Of a stretch of DNA of 40,159 nucleotides, positions 1 to 7,672 are shown in pieces (positions within the stretch are counted from its first letter, which is position 1; each line of letters begins with the position of its first letter). Source of the stretch: Moraxella equi (lineage in GTDB: Bacteria; Pseudomonadota; Gammaproteobacteria; Pseudomonadales; Moraxellaceae); NCBI RefSeq assembly GCF_002027555.1, contig NZ_MXAP01000063.1, positions 1 through 40,159 of the forward strand, in the 5' to 3' direction. Position numbers and translations under genes: made by a program. Under the pieces are notes generated by a model. The model searched no databases, had not been told where the DNA came from, and was given only the letters and a program-made list of their open reading frames with translations.

Positions 1-167
1 GGATTGGGTAGTTTTGCAGGATGTATAATGATTTTTTATTTATTGTTAATTATTTGTAAGTGTATTTAAATAAATGAATATTTGTTTATTGATGCATGAT
101 TGTTTATTACAAATGTATTAATCATTTAAAGTAATTTTTATAAAAATAAAATGGTTTTGTATTTTTA

Positions 168-196
168 TTGATTAATGAATTTAAGATTGCTATAAG
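168..196 (+). promoter_or_regulatory. Candidate promoter in AT-rich leader of the binding-protein gene
   Basis: TTGATT (168-173), a 17-bp spacer and TATAAG (191-196) with TGC just before the -10 (extended -10). It would give a leader of about 210 nt before the gene at 413. The whole stretch 1-412 is very AT-rich and holds no recognisable gene, so chance matches are likely. A second weak candidate is TTGCTA 291-296 with TATACA 312-317. Confidence 0.35.
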
Positions 197-412
197 TGTT
201 CTTTATTTATAAAAATTATTTTAAAATCAATATGATATTAATAAAATAGTTTATCAATGTTTATATATAACAAATGTATTTAATTATTTATTGCTAATTT
301 TAATTGTATTTTATACAATGCACGCCGATATTGAGTATGATTATTGTTAATATATGTACTTAATATTGTTTAAACTTTAAATATAAAACATAACAAATAG
401 TTAGGGGCTATT

Positions 413-1261
413 ATGAAATATACTTCGTTTTTAAGTCGATTTGCCGTGATTGGTGTAATATGTGGTGCAGGGCTTTTGTCAGCCTGTGGCGATAAAGAAC
501 CGACAACAAATACAGGGGCAAAACAAAATGCCAATCCTGATAATGCCAAAACACTCAAAGTGGCGGTAAACAGTGGTATGTCGCCTTTTGCTTATATTGA
601 CGGTAAGGGTAATCCCATTGGTTTTGATGTAGAATTGGTTCAGCAGATTGCTAAAAAGAATGGCTATGAGGTTAAATTTAATATCTTGCCATGGCAGGAG
701 ATGTTTAAGTCAGTAGAGCAAGGGACGAGCGACCTTGCCATCTCATCCATCTCTTATACGCCTGAACGTGAAGGTAAGTATCTGCTCAGCAATCCTTATG
801 TGTATTTACCTGCGGGTATTTTATCCTTGGATGGTAAAGCAGATATTGATTCTGTGGCAGATTTAAAGTCACTAAAATTAGGTGTGCAAAAAGAAACGGT
901 ATTTGAAAACTTTGCCCGTGATAATGGCATTGACCAAGTGGTGGCTCAGGACAAGGTGTTTTTGAGCTTTCAGGATTTGGCAAATGGTAAAGTGGATGCC
1001 ATTATTAGCGACAAGCAAATCGTTCAACACATTGCCAATGCACATCCTGAGTATAAGACCAAACTGTTAGAACATGGCGATGCAAATGACAAGGGTTCAT
1101 ATGCGGTCGCGGTGGCACCCAAGGGCAAGACGCAAGTGATTGAGATGTTCAATCAGGGGCTGGCAGACATGAAAGCCTCTGGCGAGTTTCAAGCATTAGA
1201 GCAAAAATGGTTTGAAAATACTGGTGGCGAGTCGGCACAGACAGCTAAGAAATCAAGCTAG
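413..1261 (+). CDS. ABC transporter substrate-binding lipoprotein, amino-acid (family 3) type
   Basis: The 282-residue product begins with a short charged segment, a hydrophobic stretch and a lipobox LLSAC followed by GDK, so it should be a lipid-anchored periplasmic protein. The mature part has the order typical of bacterial extracellular solute-binding proteins family 3: KVAVNSGMSPFAYID near the start, GFDVELVQQIAKK, then a DLAISSISYTPER segment and DLKSLKLGVQKETV. Family members bind polar amino acids for import by an ABC permease and ATPase, but no such genes are in the window, so the ligand is unknown. The start is set by AGGGG five bases before the ATG. It is host DNA: it ends about 50 bp before ssrA and is the last host gene left of the prophage. 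Confidence 0.85.
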   Translation: MKYTSFLSRFAVIGVICGAGLLSACGDKEPTTNTGAKQNANPDNAKTLKVAVNSGMSPFAYIDGKGNPIGFDVELVQQIAKKNGYEVKFNILPWQEMFKSVEQGTSDLAISSISYTPEREGKYLLSNPYVYLPAGILSLDGKADIDSVADLKSLKLGVQKETVFENFARDNGIDQVVAQDKVFLSFQDLANGKVDAIISDKQIVQHIANAHPEYKTKLLEHGDANDKGSYAVAVAPKGKTQVIEMFNQGLADMKASGEFQALEQKWFENTGGESAQTAKKSS

Positions 1262-1275
1262 GTCATGTATAACCC

Positions 1276-1304
1276 TTGATTTGAATGATGATTTTTGTTA
1301 TAAT
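1276..1304 (+). promoter_or_regulatory. ssrA promoter
   Basis: TTGATT (1276-1281), a 17-bp spacer and a perfect TATAAT (1299-1304). The predicted RNA start falls at about 1311-1314, exactly where the tmRNA acceptor stem begins. Confidence 0.8.
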
Positions 1305-1313
1305 CAAGCCATT

Positions 1314-1671
1314 GGGGATGTTCTGGCTTCGACGCTGGTAATGAAACCTAATGATGCACGTCAAGAGCGTATGCCTCTTGTCAATCAACATACATTTAAA
1401 ATAGTCGCAAACGACGAAACTTACGCACTAGCAGCCTAAGGGCTACTTGGGTCGGCACAGATTGCCTTTGGTCTGGTTGCTCACCCCGATGCGAACGCAC
1501 AAAGGATAGCATCTGTTAGCGTTGCGATGACAGGTGCGAACTCTTAGCAAATCGTCCAATCCACCCTGACTGTCGGGTCGGTGCGGATTAAAGCCAAAGA
1601 CAGACTCTAAGCGTGTAGAGTCATGGGCGTAGTGCTGGCGGACGCGGGTTCAACTCCCGCCATCTCCACCA
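1314..1671 (+). ncRNA. ssrA: tmRNA (ssrA), ribosome rescue RNA
   Basis: The 5' end GGGGATG pairs with CATCTCC near the 3' end, followed by discriminator A and an encoded CCA (1669-1671). The tRNA-like end has a T arm GCGGGTTCAACTCCCGC. The tag reading frame starts at GCA 1407 and reads ANDETYALAA before TAA at 1437-1439, so stalled peptides would receive A-ANDETYALAA, a degradation tag ending in LAA. The single-piece organisation and tag are typical of gammaproteobacteria. The last 14 bases are duplicated at 39419-39432 and are the phage attachment core, so the prophage leaves the gene intact and restores its 3' end. Confidence 0.95.
1658..1671 (+). other. attL: attL core (14 bp) in ssrA 3' end
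   Basis: CGCCATCTCCACCA is the 3' side of the tmRNA T arm and acceptor stem, and is repeated exactly at 39419-39432 in the same orientation. Flanking bases differ on both sides (C and C here, T and A at the right), so the shared core is 14 bp. Confidence 0.85.
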
Positions 1672-1723
1672 CCTATCAAAATCACTAAAAATCATCAAGT
1701 ATTTTTAAGTGTCATAAACCATC

Positions 1724-1752
1724 AAAAAAGCCTTGTAAATCAAGGCTTTTTT
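1724..1752 (+). terminator. Intrinsic terminator behind ssrA (phage-supplied)
   Basis: Perfect 12-bp arms: AAAAAAGCCTTG (1724-1735), loop TAAAT, CAAGGCTTTTTT (1741-1752). It lies inside attL on the phage side, so it replaces the native ssrA terminator that now sits at 39444-39475. Confidence 0.85.
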
Positions 1753-1761
1753 ATTATCTTG

Positions 1762-1790
1762 TTGTATCTCATAAAGTCATCGTGTATCAT
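1762..1790 (+). promoter_or_regulatory. Weak candidate integrase promoter
   Basis: TTGTAT (1762-1767), 17 bp, TATCAT (1785-1790). The -10 is good and the -35 poor. It is the only plausible sigma-70 pair between the ssrA terminator and the integrase start. Confidence 0.3.
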
Positions 1791-1810
1791 AGTAAATCAA
1801 CGAACATCAA

Positions 1811-1860
1811 ACGATTTTACACACACGGCGACACACAGCCACACACGAGATACACACACC
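1811..1860 (+). repeat. Phased ACACAC repeats before integrase; candidate arm-type sites
   Basis: Four ACACAC blocks start at about 1821, 1831, 1841 and 1852, spaced one helical turn, immediately before the integrase ATG. They follow ACGATTTT (1811-1818). A CACACA/ACGATTTT combination also occurs beside attR (39337-39370), which suggests integrase arm-type binding sites. The run also leaves the integrase without a clear Shine-Dalgarno sequence. Confidence 0.4.
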
Positions 1861-1861
1861 A

Positions 1862-2980
1862 ATGCTTACCGATAACAAAATCAAAGGGCTAAAACCCACC
1901 GAAAAACGCTACTCGCTATCAGCAGGCGAAGGCTTATCCATTGATGTCATGCCAACAGGTCGTAAGTCTTGGGTGTTAGAATACACTGCCCTTGGCAAAC
2001 GAAAACGCAAAAAACTGGGCGAATACCCAGCTGTCAGCCTAAAACAAGCCAGAGAGCTTGCCACCAAAATCAAAGACAATGCAGGACTAACGCCCATCAC
2101 AGTCAGCGAACTCATTCATGAATGGGTGGAGCTGTACAGCAAGCAATGGACAAGTGAGAAGTACAAATACACCGTCATCTATCGTCTGACCTACATCACC
2201 AATGATTTTAGAGATATGGCAGTGGCAGATGTCAGCCGTGCGATGGTATCCAAGGCAGTGAGCCAAATGGTTGCACAAGGCACATACGAGACTGCCAAAC
2301 GCTCATTACGCCTACTGTCTCAAGTATTTAACTACGCCATCGCCCACGAATACGCCCAAAATAACCCCTGCACGCTGGTTGATAACATCATACCCACCCA
2401 CACCGTGCAAAATATGGCAACATTGTCCGCCGATGAGATGACTGATTTTTGGCAAACCATCAGAAAAACACCCACCATCGGACTTGCTCCTGTTGCTTTG
2501 TCGCTGGCAAATTATCTGGCGGTGCGACCTAGTGAGCTTTGTAAGGCAACATGGGACGAATTTGATTTGGATAAGGGCGTGTGGATTATCCCTGCCTATC
2601 GCATGAAAACACGGCTTGAACACGCCGTCCCACTTGCCAGTCAGCCCTTAAAGATATTAAAGGAATTGCACGGCTCACGCATTGATGACGGCTTTGTTTT
2701 TAAACATCACAGCAACCCTGCCAAGTCCATGCCGATTGAAAGTGTGTTGGCGGTTATTAAGCGAGCAGGCTTTGGCGGTCGCATGACCACGCACGGCTTT
2801 CGTTCGCTGTTTTCTACCGTGGCAAATGACAGTGGACTTTGGCGTGCTGATGTGATTGAAAGACAGCTTGCTCACACCAAAAAAGATGTCCGTCATGTTT
2901 ATAACCGTGCTGAATACTGGGACGAACGAGTGGCACTCATGAGCTGGTGGGCGGACATTGTGGCAGGTTGGCAGGCATAA
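1862..2980 (+). CDS. int: Tyrosine site-specific integrase (P4-like, DUF4102 N-terminus)
   Basis: The 372-residue protein catalyses phage integration and excision at the ssrA 3' end. Residues 1 to about 70 form the Arm-DNA-binding domain of P4-type integrases (LTDNKIKGLKPTEKRY, LGEYPAVSLKQAR). About 80-170 is the core-binding SAM-like domain. The catalytic domain shows R222 (in LAVRPSEL), H311-x-x-R314 (HGFR), H338 (LAHTKKDV) and the nucleophile Y347. All key residues are present and the length is normal, so it should be active. It is the leftmost phage gene, adjacent to attL, and faces the excisionase-like gene convergently. The start is the ATG that gives an intact arm-binding domain; no strong ribosome binding site is visible. 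Confidence 0.93.
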   Translation: MLTDNKIKGLKPTEKRYSLSAGEGLSIDVMPTGRKSWVLEYTALGKRKRKKLGEYPAVSLKQARELATKIKDNAGLTPITVSELIHEWVELYSKQWTSEKYKYTVIYRLTYITNDFRDMAVADVSRAMVSKAVSQMVAQGTYETAKRSLRLLSQVFNYAIAHEYAQNNPCTLVDNIIPTHTVQNMATLSADEMTDFWQTIRKTPTIGLAPVALSLANYLAVRPSELCKATWDEFDLDKGVWIIPAYRMKTRLEHAVPLASQPLKILKELHGSRIDDGFVFKHHSNPAKSMPIESVLAVIKRAGFGGRMTTHGFRSLFSTVANDSGLWRADVIERQLAHTKKDVRHVYNRAEYWDERVALMSWWADIVAGWQA

Positions 2981-3013
2981 AAATAGGGGCGTTTTGCCCC
3001 TTGGATTAGATGG

Positions 3014-3202
3014 TTATGATACGGTCGTGCCGTTAATTTCTTGCTCGATACGCTTAGCGTTTTCCAATGTCCAATATACCTTATTGCCACGCTGGGCATT
3101 GGGTGGGTATTTGGGTCGGTAGTAAGTCTTAAAAGTATTGACGCACACGCCCAGTCGTTTCGCCATGTCTTTTTGCGTGAGCCATGTGATTGAGTTCATC
3201 AT
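3014..3202 (-). CDS. Small helix-turn-helix protein, probable excisionase
   Basis: This 62-residue protein opens with ITWLTQKDMAKRLGVCVNTFKTYYRP, a winged-helix/HTH pattern of the AlpA/excisionase class, followed by a charged helix. GGAG lies eight bases before the first ATG. It is the last gene of the leftward early operon and converges on the integrase, the usual position for xis. The assignment as a directionality factor is inferred from fold and position; an alternative is a transcriptional regulator of int. Confidence 0.6.
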   Translation of the reverse strand: MMNSITWLTQKDMAKRLGVCVNTFKTYYRPKYPPNAQRGNKVYWTLENAKRIEQEINGTTVS

Positions 3203-3241
3203 CGTTTATACTCCATCGGTTAAATATTCATTTTTACAATA

Positions 3242-3619
3242 TTAAAATGGCATATCATCATCGGTAAATTCATTTGGATTTGCCATCAAGTACGCCCAAT
3301 GTGTAATGCCAACCGCTTGCAAATATTCTTTATCGTCAAATTGATGAATTGGAAGATATACCGTTTGGCGTTGCCTTTGTTTTCGGTCGCCATAATAAAC
3401 CAGATATTCATCAGGGCGTGGTGGTAATTTTGCGTTAATACTAATCCAGCCATCATTGTCATCAATGACCCTTAACAAATCAGTATGGGCTTTTTGACCC
3501 AGCTCCAACGCTTTTTGGTAATTTTGGTTATTGTCAATACCCAACACATCAAAACGCACGCCACTCAAATAATGCAAACTGTCTGCAAGATTGGCAGCTA
3601 TTGCCAGCAATTTAATCAT
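3242..3619 (-). CDS. DUF551-like phage protein
   Basis: About 125 residues from the ATG at 3619; a TTG start 24 bases upstream is also open. The C-terminal half carries the DUF551 pattern: DGWISINAKLPPRPDEYLVYYG, then a variable charged part, then a conserved THWAYLMANP. DUF551 proteins are common in lambdoid early regions and have no known reaction. The N-terminal 50 residues are helical and unfamiliar. It lies in the early leftward operon downstream of the DUF2303 gene. Confidence 0.6.
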   Translation of the reverse strand: MIKLLAIAANLADSLHYLSGVRFDVLGIDNNQNYQKALELGQKAHTDLLRVIDDNDGWISINAKLPPRPDEYLVYYGDRKQRQRQTVYLPIHQFDDKEYLQAVGITHWAYLMANPNEFTDDDMPF

Positions 3620-3670
3620 TTCACACCCCAAATACAGCCACAAACCTCGTGGCTGTATGCTTTTCCAAAA

Positions 3671-4501
3671 TCAACCTTGAAATTTACCAAAGAACAAGCA
3701 AAATTCAGAATCCAGCTTATCTTTGACCGCTTGCAAAAAGTCATTCGCCAACTCTTCGGTCAAAAGCTCATAACCTACGATGGACAGCGTAAATTCAGGC
3801 TTGCCATTGGCGGTGTTGATAGACAATCTAAGCCGTACGGTTTTTGGCTCGCTTAGGGTCTCATACAGCGTGTTTTTGATTTCAAAATACGCTGGCAACA
3901 GCCCTGCTTGCGATTTGACCGCCACCGTTTCAAGCCGTGAGCGAGACTCTCTAAAATTACCGACTTGGCTCGTGCTTTCGGCAAGCTCGTCAATTTTCAT
4001 GTCTCGGATAACAGCGATGGCTTTTTTCATCGGGATCTCTTCGCCATTTTCGTCCAAAGCAACAAACTGACCACCCCAATCTTCTAAGAACACCGCAAAG
4101 TCTTTTTGGCTGACACGCCCATAATTATGCAAACCAGTGATTTTTTTATACACCTTGGTCGGCTTGGCGGTCAGTGCCGCACAAAAATCACAATGCCCCA
4201 TCGGATAATTGTCATCGCCAAAGTTCAGCACCGCCATCGCTTCCATCGCTGATTTGTCAATAAAAATCTCAGTATTTGCTGCCGTGCCATGCACTTCAAC
4301 AAATTCACCGAATGAATCCAAATCATCAGTGCTAAATGTGCCACGCTTACGAGTGCGAGCGTTCAAAAAATTATCAATCGTACCAAGCTTAACGTTACCG
4401 TTATAAGCAATGCCATTGTCGCCAAATTTAAGGATGTCTGGACGTGTTAAGTCGGCAATGACTGCTAAGTCAGACTCGTGATTTTCAAAAATGTTTGTCA
4501 T
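3671..4501 (-). CDS. DUF2303 (YfdQ-like) phage protein
   Basis: The 276-residue protein matches the general form of DUF2303/YfdQ proteins: an N-terminal segment with LAVIADLTRPDILKF, a middle with FLEDWGGQF, a helix RSRLETVAVKSQ and a C-terminal beta-rich half ending FLLFFG-like. The function of the family is unknown; it is frequent in early, lysogeny-proximal operons of temperate phages. AGGAG sits six bases before the ATG. Two cysteines (GHCDFC) near residue 105 could bind metal but are isolated. Confidence 0.65.
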   Translation of the reverse strand: MTNIFENHESDLAVIADLTRPDILKFGDNGIAYNGNVKLGTIDNFLNARTRKRGTFSTDDLDSFGEFVEVHGTAANTEIFIDKSAMEAMAVLNFGDDNYPMGHCDFCAALTAKPTKVYKKITGLHNYGRVSQKDFAVFLEDWGGQFVALDENGEEIPMKKAIAVIRDMKIDELAESTSQVGNFRESRSRLETVAVKSQAGLLPAYFEIKNTLYETLSEPKTVRLRLSINTANGKPEFTLSIVGYELLTEELANDFLQAVKDKLDSEFCLFFGKFQG

Positions 4502-4510
4502 AATAAGCTC

Positions 4511-4843
4511 CTATGCTTCTTGACCGAAAAGTTGATTTTCATAAAATAGACTTACCCTGCCGTCCGTGTGACAATACATGGACGTTTCACGGGCATAGTC
4601 TTCTTTGCGTGTGCCAAAGGTCTCAGGGGCGGTGTAGTCGAGCTTATGCTTGACTTGGATTTGCCCCATACCTTTCTCGCCAATGGGACTGACATCAAAG
4701 GTCAGTTTGATTTGACCTTTTTTGCCCGTGGCGACCACTTGACTGCATACATCGCTGATGGCAACACCGATTTGTTCGGCAAAGGCACCAGCGGTTAAAT
4801 CTGTGATAAATTCACAGGTGTCGGTTGCTTTAAATTCACTCAT
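4511..4843 (-). CDS. Hypothetical early protein paired with DUF2303
   Basis: 110 residues with GGAGG before the ATG. It is a compact alpha/beta protein with an alternating pattern (GQIKLTFDVSPIGEKGMGQIQVKHKLDYTAPE), suggesting beta hairpins. I do not recognise the family. It starts 2 bp after the stop of the upstream gene and ends 9 bp before the DUF2303 gene, so the two are probably translated from one message and may act together. Confidence 0.6.
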   Translation of the reverse strand: MSEFKATDTCEFITDLTAGAFAEQIGVAISDVCSQVVATGKKGQIKLTFDVSPIGEKGMGQIQVKHKLDYTAPETFGTRKEDYARETSMYCHTDGRVSLFYENQLFGQEA

Positions 4844-4845
4844 CT

Positions 4846-5094
4846 TTATCCTCCGAGTGGTTGGTTACGTTGATTATTTTGATAAAATTTACCGTCTTTT
4901 TCCACCGCCACCGCACTCAGTACGGCTTTGGCGGTTTTGGCAGACAGTCCGATGACCCGTTGCACACTCGCTAGGGTCATGCCCTGTGGGTGTTGGTACA
5001 GCAGGTGCGATGTCTGATAGCATAATGTCCCAAACACCCAACGCTCGCCACGCTTTTTGTGCAGTATTGCTTCATTGGGGATATAGCTTTTCAT
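4846..5094 (-). CDS. Hypothetical early protein, possible HTH
   Basis: 82 residues. The segment MTLASVQRVIGLSAKTAKAVLSAVAVEKDG resembles a helix-turn-helix followed by a wing, so DNA binding is possible, but no family is recognised. The ATG at 5094 overlaps the upstream stop in TGATG and has AGGAG six bases before it, which decides this start over the GTG at 5097 and implies translational coupling. Confidence 0.5.
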   Translation of the reverse strand: MKSYIPNEAILHKKRGERWVFGTLCYQTSHLLYQHPQGMTLASVQRVIGLSAKTAKAVLSAVAVEKDGKFYQNNQRNQPLGG

Positions 5095-5390
5095 CACACG
5101 CTCCTTTGGGTGTTGTAGGTGCTAGATACATAGCCCAGTGCATTAACGATAAACAACCGCTCACTTGGTAACACTTGCTTATCGTTAATCTCACGCACAT
5201 GGTTAGACAGCCACGATAGATGACAATACACCACAAATAACGCTGACAAATCAATCACACCTTGACTTGCCACGCTTTTTTCATAAGTCAAAAGATGAGC
5301 GATGGCATTGGTTTTATAAATCTTGGCATGGGCGGTAGTAAAGCTGATTTTGGCAAGCTCACGGCGGATTTTTGCAGGAGTCAAAACCAT
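5094..5390 (-). CDS. Hypothetical early protein
   Basis: 98 residues, mainly helical, with a hydrophobic centre (VIDLSALFVVYCHLSWLSNHV) too short and mixed for a confident membrane span. GGGAG stands seven bases before the ATG. It overlaps the upstream gene by 10 bp and the downstream gene by one base, so it belongs to a tightly packed operon. No function can be assigned. Confidence 0.55.
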   Translation of the reverse strand: MVLTPAKIRRELAKISFTTAHAKIYKTNAIAHLLTYEKSVASQGVIDLSALFVVYCHLSWLSNHVREINDKQVLPSERLFIVNALGYVSSTYNTQRSV

Positions 5391-5734
5391 TTTTTATCTC
5401 CCAAGTGCTTGGCGAGATACGCTCTTGCAGCAGCCTCTTCGGTCTCGTAGATGGTTCGCACCGCCTCGTTCTTGCCACTATACACCAACATAAGCACGCC
5501 ACCTGCAAAATCCACACTCCAACGCTTGTTGCCATTGTCGTCATAGCCATATTCTGCTGCTTCGATGACAAAACCAAACCCGCCTGTATCATTAACCACG
5601 ACATCTAGTGGCAACAGCTCCCTACCTGCGATGACACGCTCATCATCGCTAAAACGGTCAAGCTCACTCATGCGAGCCAGTAGAGCGTCAATGATGAGAT
5701 TTGCCCCGTTGTCATGCTTGTTATCTTGTGTCAT
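5381..5734 (-). CDS. Hypothetical early protein
   Basis: 117 residues from the ATG at 5734, which overlaps the upstream stop as ATGA and has GGGGG about seven bases before it. After a helical N-terminus (ANLIIDALLARMSELDRF) there is an acidic middle and a short beta-rich part (GFGFVIEAAEYGYDDNGNKRWSVDFAGGVLML), then a helix AVRTIYETEEAAARAYLAKHL. It is not recognised. Confidence 0.55.
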   Translation of the reverse strand: MTQDNKHDNGANLIIDALLARMSELDRFSDDERVIAGRELLPLDVVVNDTGGFGFVIEAAEYGYDDNGNKRWSVDFAGGVLMLVYSGKNEAVRTIYETEEAAARAYLAKHLGDKKWF

Positions 5735-5904
5735 GGTCTGCCCCCACATCTCACGTTATAACCGTCTGCCTGCCATGACAGGCATTTTTGGTAGTCGGCT
5801 TCGGCTTGCTTTTCCAAGCCTACTACGCATGAATGCAAAGTAAGGGCAAGCAGGATGATAGATAATAGCTGTAACACCAGGTCTGATTTATTGATTGAGT
5901 TCAT
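5731..5904 (-). CDS. Small lipoprotein or membrane protein, first gene of PL operon
   Basis: 57 residues from the ATG at 5904, set by AGGAG seven bases upstream. A short charged N-terminus (MNSINKSD) is followed by a hydrophobic run VLQLLSIILLALTLHSC that could be a signal anchor or a lipoprotein signal with C at the cleavage site; the lipobox LHSC is imperfect. The remainder is soluble with two further cysteines. Phage early operons often carry such envelope proteins for exclusion, but this is speculation. It is coupled by a 4-bp overlap to the next gene. Confidence 0.5.
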   Translation of the reverse strand: MNSINKSDLVLQLLSIILLALTLHSCVVGLEKQAEADYQKCLSWQADGYNVRCGGRP

Positions 5905-5935
5905 AAATTCACTCCTACTCAAATTCGGTGTGAAA

Positions 5936-5987
5936 ATAATACTACTTTAAGTAGCATAAATCAATCCTTTAAAACTACTAAAAGTAG
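5936..5987 (-). promoter_or_regulatory. PL promoter with two repressor operators
   Basis: Reading leftward: TTGATT (5964-5959), a 17-bp spacer, TATTAT (5941-5936). The perfect palindrome CTACTTTAAGTAG (5942-5954) fills the spacer next to the -10. A second dyad CTACTAAAAGTAG (5975-5987) lies just upstream of the -35. Repressor binding would block the early leftward operon 5904-3014. Confidence 0.75.
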
Positions 5988-6063
5988 AAATAATTCATAA
6001 AATACTGATTTTAATAGTATTATTTTTCCTATTTTTTATAGTAAAAATTTATTAAAGGCGACA

Positions 6064-6088
6064 AAAAACCGCCCACATTGGGGCGGTC
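6064..6088 (-). terminator. Terminator of the repressor-exonuclease unit
   Basis: ACCGCCC (6068-6074) and GGGCGGT (6081-6087) form a 7-bp stem. On the minus strand it is followed by a run of six T (6068-6063). It separates lysogenic transcription from PL. Confidence 0.8.
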
Positions 6089-6103
6089 TAGGTACTTAGG
6101 GGA

Positions 6104-6946
6104 TTATTTTATCAGGTTGAAAAAATCTTCTTCGCTTAAAAAGATGATGTCTTGACCTTTCTTGATGAGCGTTAGGGCTTTGCTTTCTTTGGTGCTCATG
6201 TCTTTACCATTTAGTTTTTCGGGTTCTGCCAGTCCTTTGACCAGATAATTGGTTTTACTATTGACACTGGGCGACACGTCAAACCCTTTGGCGTTAGCAA
6301 GGGCGGTCGCTTCACTCCTTGGAATGGATAACACCCCTGTGAATACCAAGGTTTCTCCGTAGTATTCTCCGTCTGGATTGCCTTTTAGTTTAGTGCGACT
6401 ATTTTCATAATTTAAGGTCAGTGTTTTGTTAGCACGTTTAATAATGCCGTCCAAGTCAAAACGTGTTTCACGCATGGCACAAATTAACACTTGTCCCGCT
6501 ACTTTGGCATCACTTAGGGCATCATGATGATTATTTAGCTCAATGTTTAAATAGTCACTTATACTTGCCAGTCCATAGCCAGCCCATGCAAACTCATTCC
6601 ATGTACGGCGGACAACTTTGATGATGTCCAGCCACACATTGGGGATATTGCCAATCGCTCTATCAAGGGCGGTGCGGTCAAAAGAGCCGTATGAGCAGAC
6701 CACGCCCTGTGCGAAGTATTGACGAATGATTGGCTCAATCTCAGAGATGGTCGGTGCGTGCTGTACGTCCGCTTCGTCAATGCCATGTATGCTGACATTC
6801 ATGACATCAAAGTAGGTCTGTGGATTGACCAAGCTGACATATTCATCAATCAATGTCTCTCCGTCAAAGACAGCGATACCAATTTGGCAGATGGAGCTTA
6901 GATTGGCATTAGCTGTTTCCACATCAATAACAACAAAATTTTTCAT
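6104..6946 (-). CDS. DnaQ-like 3'-5' exonuclease with C-terminal BRCT domain
   Basis: The 280-residue protein has a DEDDh exonuclease domain: VVIDVET with D8 and E10, D90 in YGSFDRTALD, and H141-x4-D146 in HDALSDA. A BRCT domain follows at about 198-275 (GETLVFTGVLSIPRSEATALANAKG, SVNSKTNYLVKG). Similar exonuclease-BRCT proteins occur as stand-alone epsilon-like proteins in bacteria. AAGGA overlaps the stop of the repressor gene and lies six bases before this ATG, so it is translationally coupled to the repressor. It should be expressed in the lysogen, unlike replication genes. The role is unknown: DNA repair or defence against other phages are possible. Confidence 0.8.
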   Translation of the reverse strand: MKNFVVIDVETANANLSSICQIGIAVFDGETLIDEYVSLVNPQTYFDVMNVSIHGIDEADVQHAPTISEIEPIIRQYFAQGVVCSYGSFDRTALDRAIGNIPNVWLDIIKVVRRTWNEFAWAGYGLASISDYLNIELNNHHDALSDAKVAGQVLICAMRETRFDLDGIIKRANKTLTLNYENSRTKLKGNPDGEYYGETLVFTGVLSIPRSEATALANAKGFDVSPSVNSKTNYLVKGLAEPEKLNGKDMSTKESKALTLIKKGQDIIFLSEEDFFNLIK

Positions 6947-6955
6947 AGATAATCC

Positions 6956-7621
6956 TTAAATCAAAACTTCTTTTTTCTCAATGACCACGCCTTGGATGAC
7001 AAAGTTTTTAAAGCGACTATCAACAATGGCATAATCTTTGTTCAAGGGGACAAGCTGGTAATAGTCCTTACCTGTGGTCTCGTCAAAACAGCTACGCAGT
7101 TTTTTGAAAGTGATAGAGTTAGACTCAAATTCTTCACGGGCGATGACAAAGTCCCCACCTTTGGCCTGACGGTTGGGGTCAATAAGTAGCAAATCACCTT
7201 GGAAAAATCTTGGCTCCATGCTATCGCCTTTGATTCTTACCCAATACACGTCATCAGGATAGTCATCATCATAAGCAGGCTCAGTGTAGTTATATTCTAG
7301 CTCGCCCGTCTCATTAAAAATCCCTGCTTGCACCCATGTTAGTACAGGTATTTCACGCACTTTTTTCGCCACGCCGTCCACAAAACCATTACTCTGAAAA
7401 CCTTCATTGCCAAAGCCCATATAAGCGATTGATACCCCAAAATAGTCCGCCAATTTCTGCATACCTTTTTCTCTGGGCTTAGCGATACCGTCTTTGTATC
7501 GTCTTATCATCTCATAGCTGATACCCGTAGCTTTTGCCACATCGTCCAGTTTGGCGTGTTTTTGTTTCATCAACTGCTCAACACGCTCGCCAAAGTCTTG
7601 ATATTTTGCAGGTTCGCTCAT
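6956..7621 (-). CDS. cI: CI-like repressor, XRE HTH plus LexA/S24 autocleavage domain
   Basis: The 221-residue protein has an N-terminal helix-turn-helix (LDDVAKATGISYEMIRRYKDG, about 25-45) and a C-terminal S24 peptidase domain. The expected A99-G100 cleavage bond (WVQAGIF), the Ser134 nucleophile (GDSMEP) and the Lys173 base (TFKKL) are all present. It should therefore be inactivated by RecA-stimulated self-cleavage during SOS, giving prophage induction. The ribosome binding site AAGGG lies inside an operator (7628-7640), so its own level is probably feedback-controlled. A clear -35/-10 pair for its leftward promoter is not visible, as is common for PRM. Confidence 0.92.
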   Translation of the reverse strand: MSEPAKYQDFGERVEQLMKQKHAKLDDVAKATGISYEMIRRYKDGIAKPREKGMQKLADYFGVSIAYMGFGNEGFQSNGFVDGVAKKVREIPVLTWVQAGIFNETGELEYNYTEPAYDDDYPDDVYWVRIKGDSMEPRFFQGDLLLIDPNRQAKGGDFVIAREEFESNSITFKKLRSCFDETTGKDYYQLVPLNKDYAIVDSRFKNFVIQGVVIEKKEVLI

Positions 7622-7627
7622 GATTTA

Positions 7628-7640
7628 CTACCCTTAGTAG
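7628..7640. promoter_or_regulatory. Operator in the repressor leader
   Basis: CTACCCTTAGTAG, a one-mismatch member of the CTACTnnnAGTAG family, 6 bp upstream of the repressor ATG. On the minus strand it contains the AAGGG ribosome binding site, so bound protein would block repressor transcription. Confidence 0.6.
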
Positions 7641-7672
7641 AAAAATAAAACTATTTTACATGAAATTAACGC

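Noticed and set aside
1212..1439. 75-codon frame running through the start of ssrA
   Set aside because: It only contains the tmRNA tag frame by continuity; the real coding part is the 10-codon tag from 1407.
1821..1860. Phased ACACAC repeats as a CRISPR array
   Set aside because: Units are only 6 bp with 4-bp gaps and there are no cas genes.
4568..4955. Plus-strand frames opposite the early leftward operon
   Set aside because: They lack ribosome binding sites and mirror densely packed minus-strand genes with consistent start-stop coupling.
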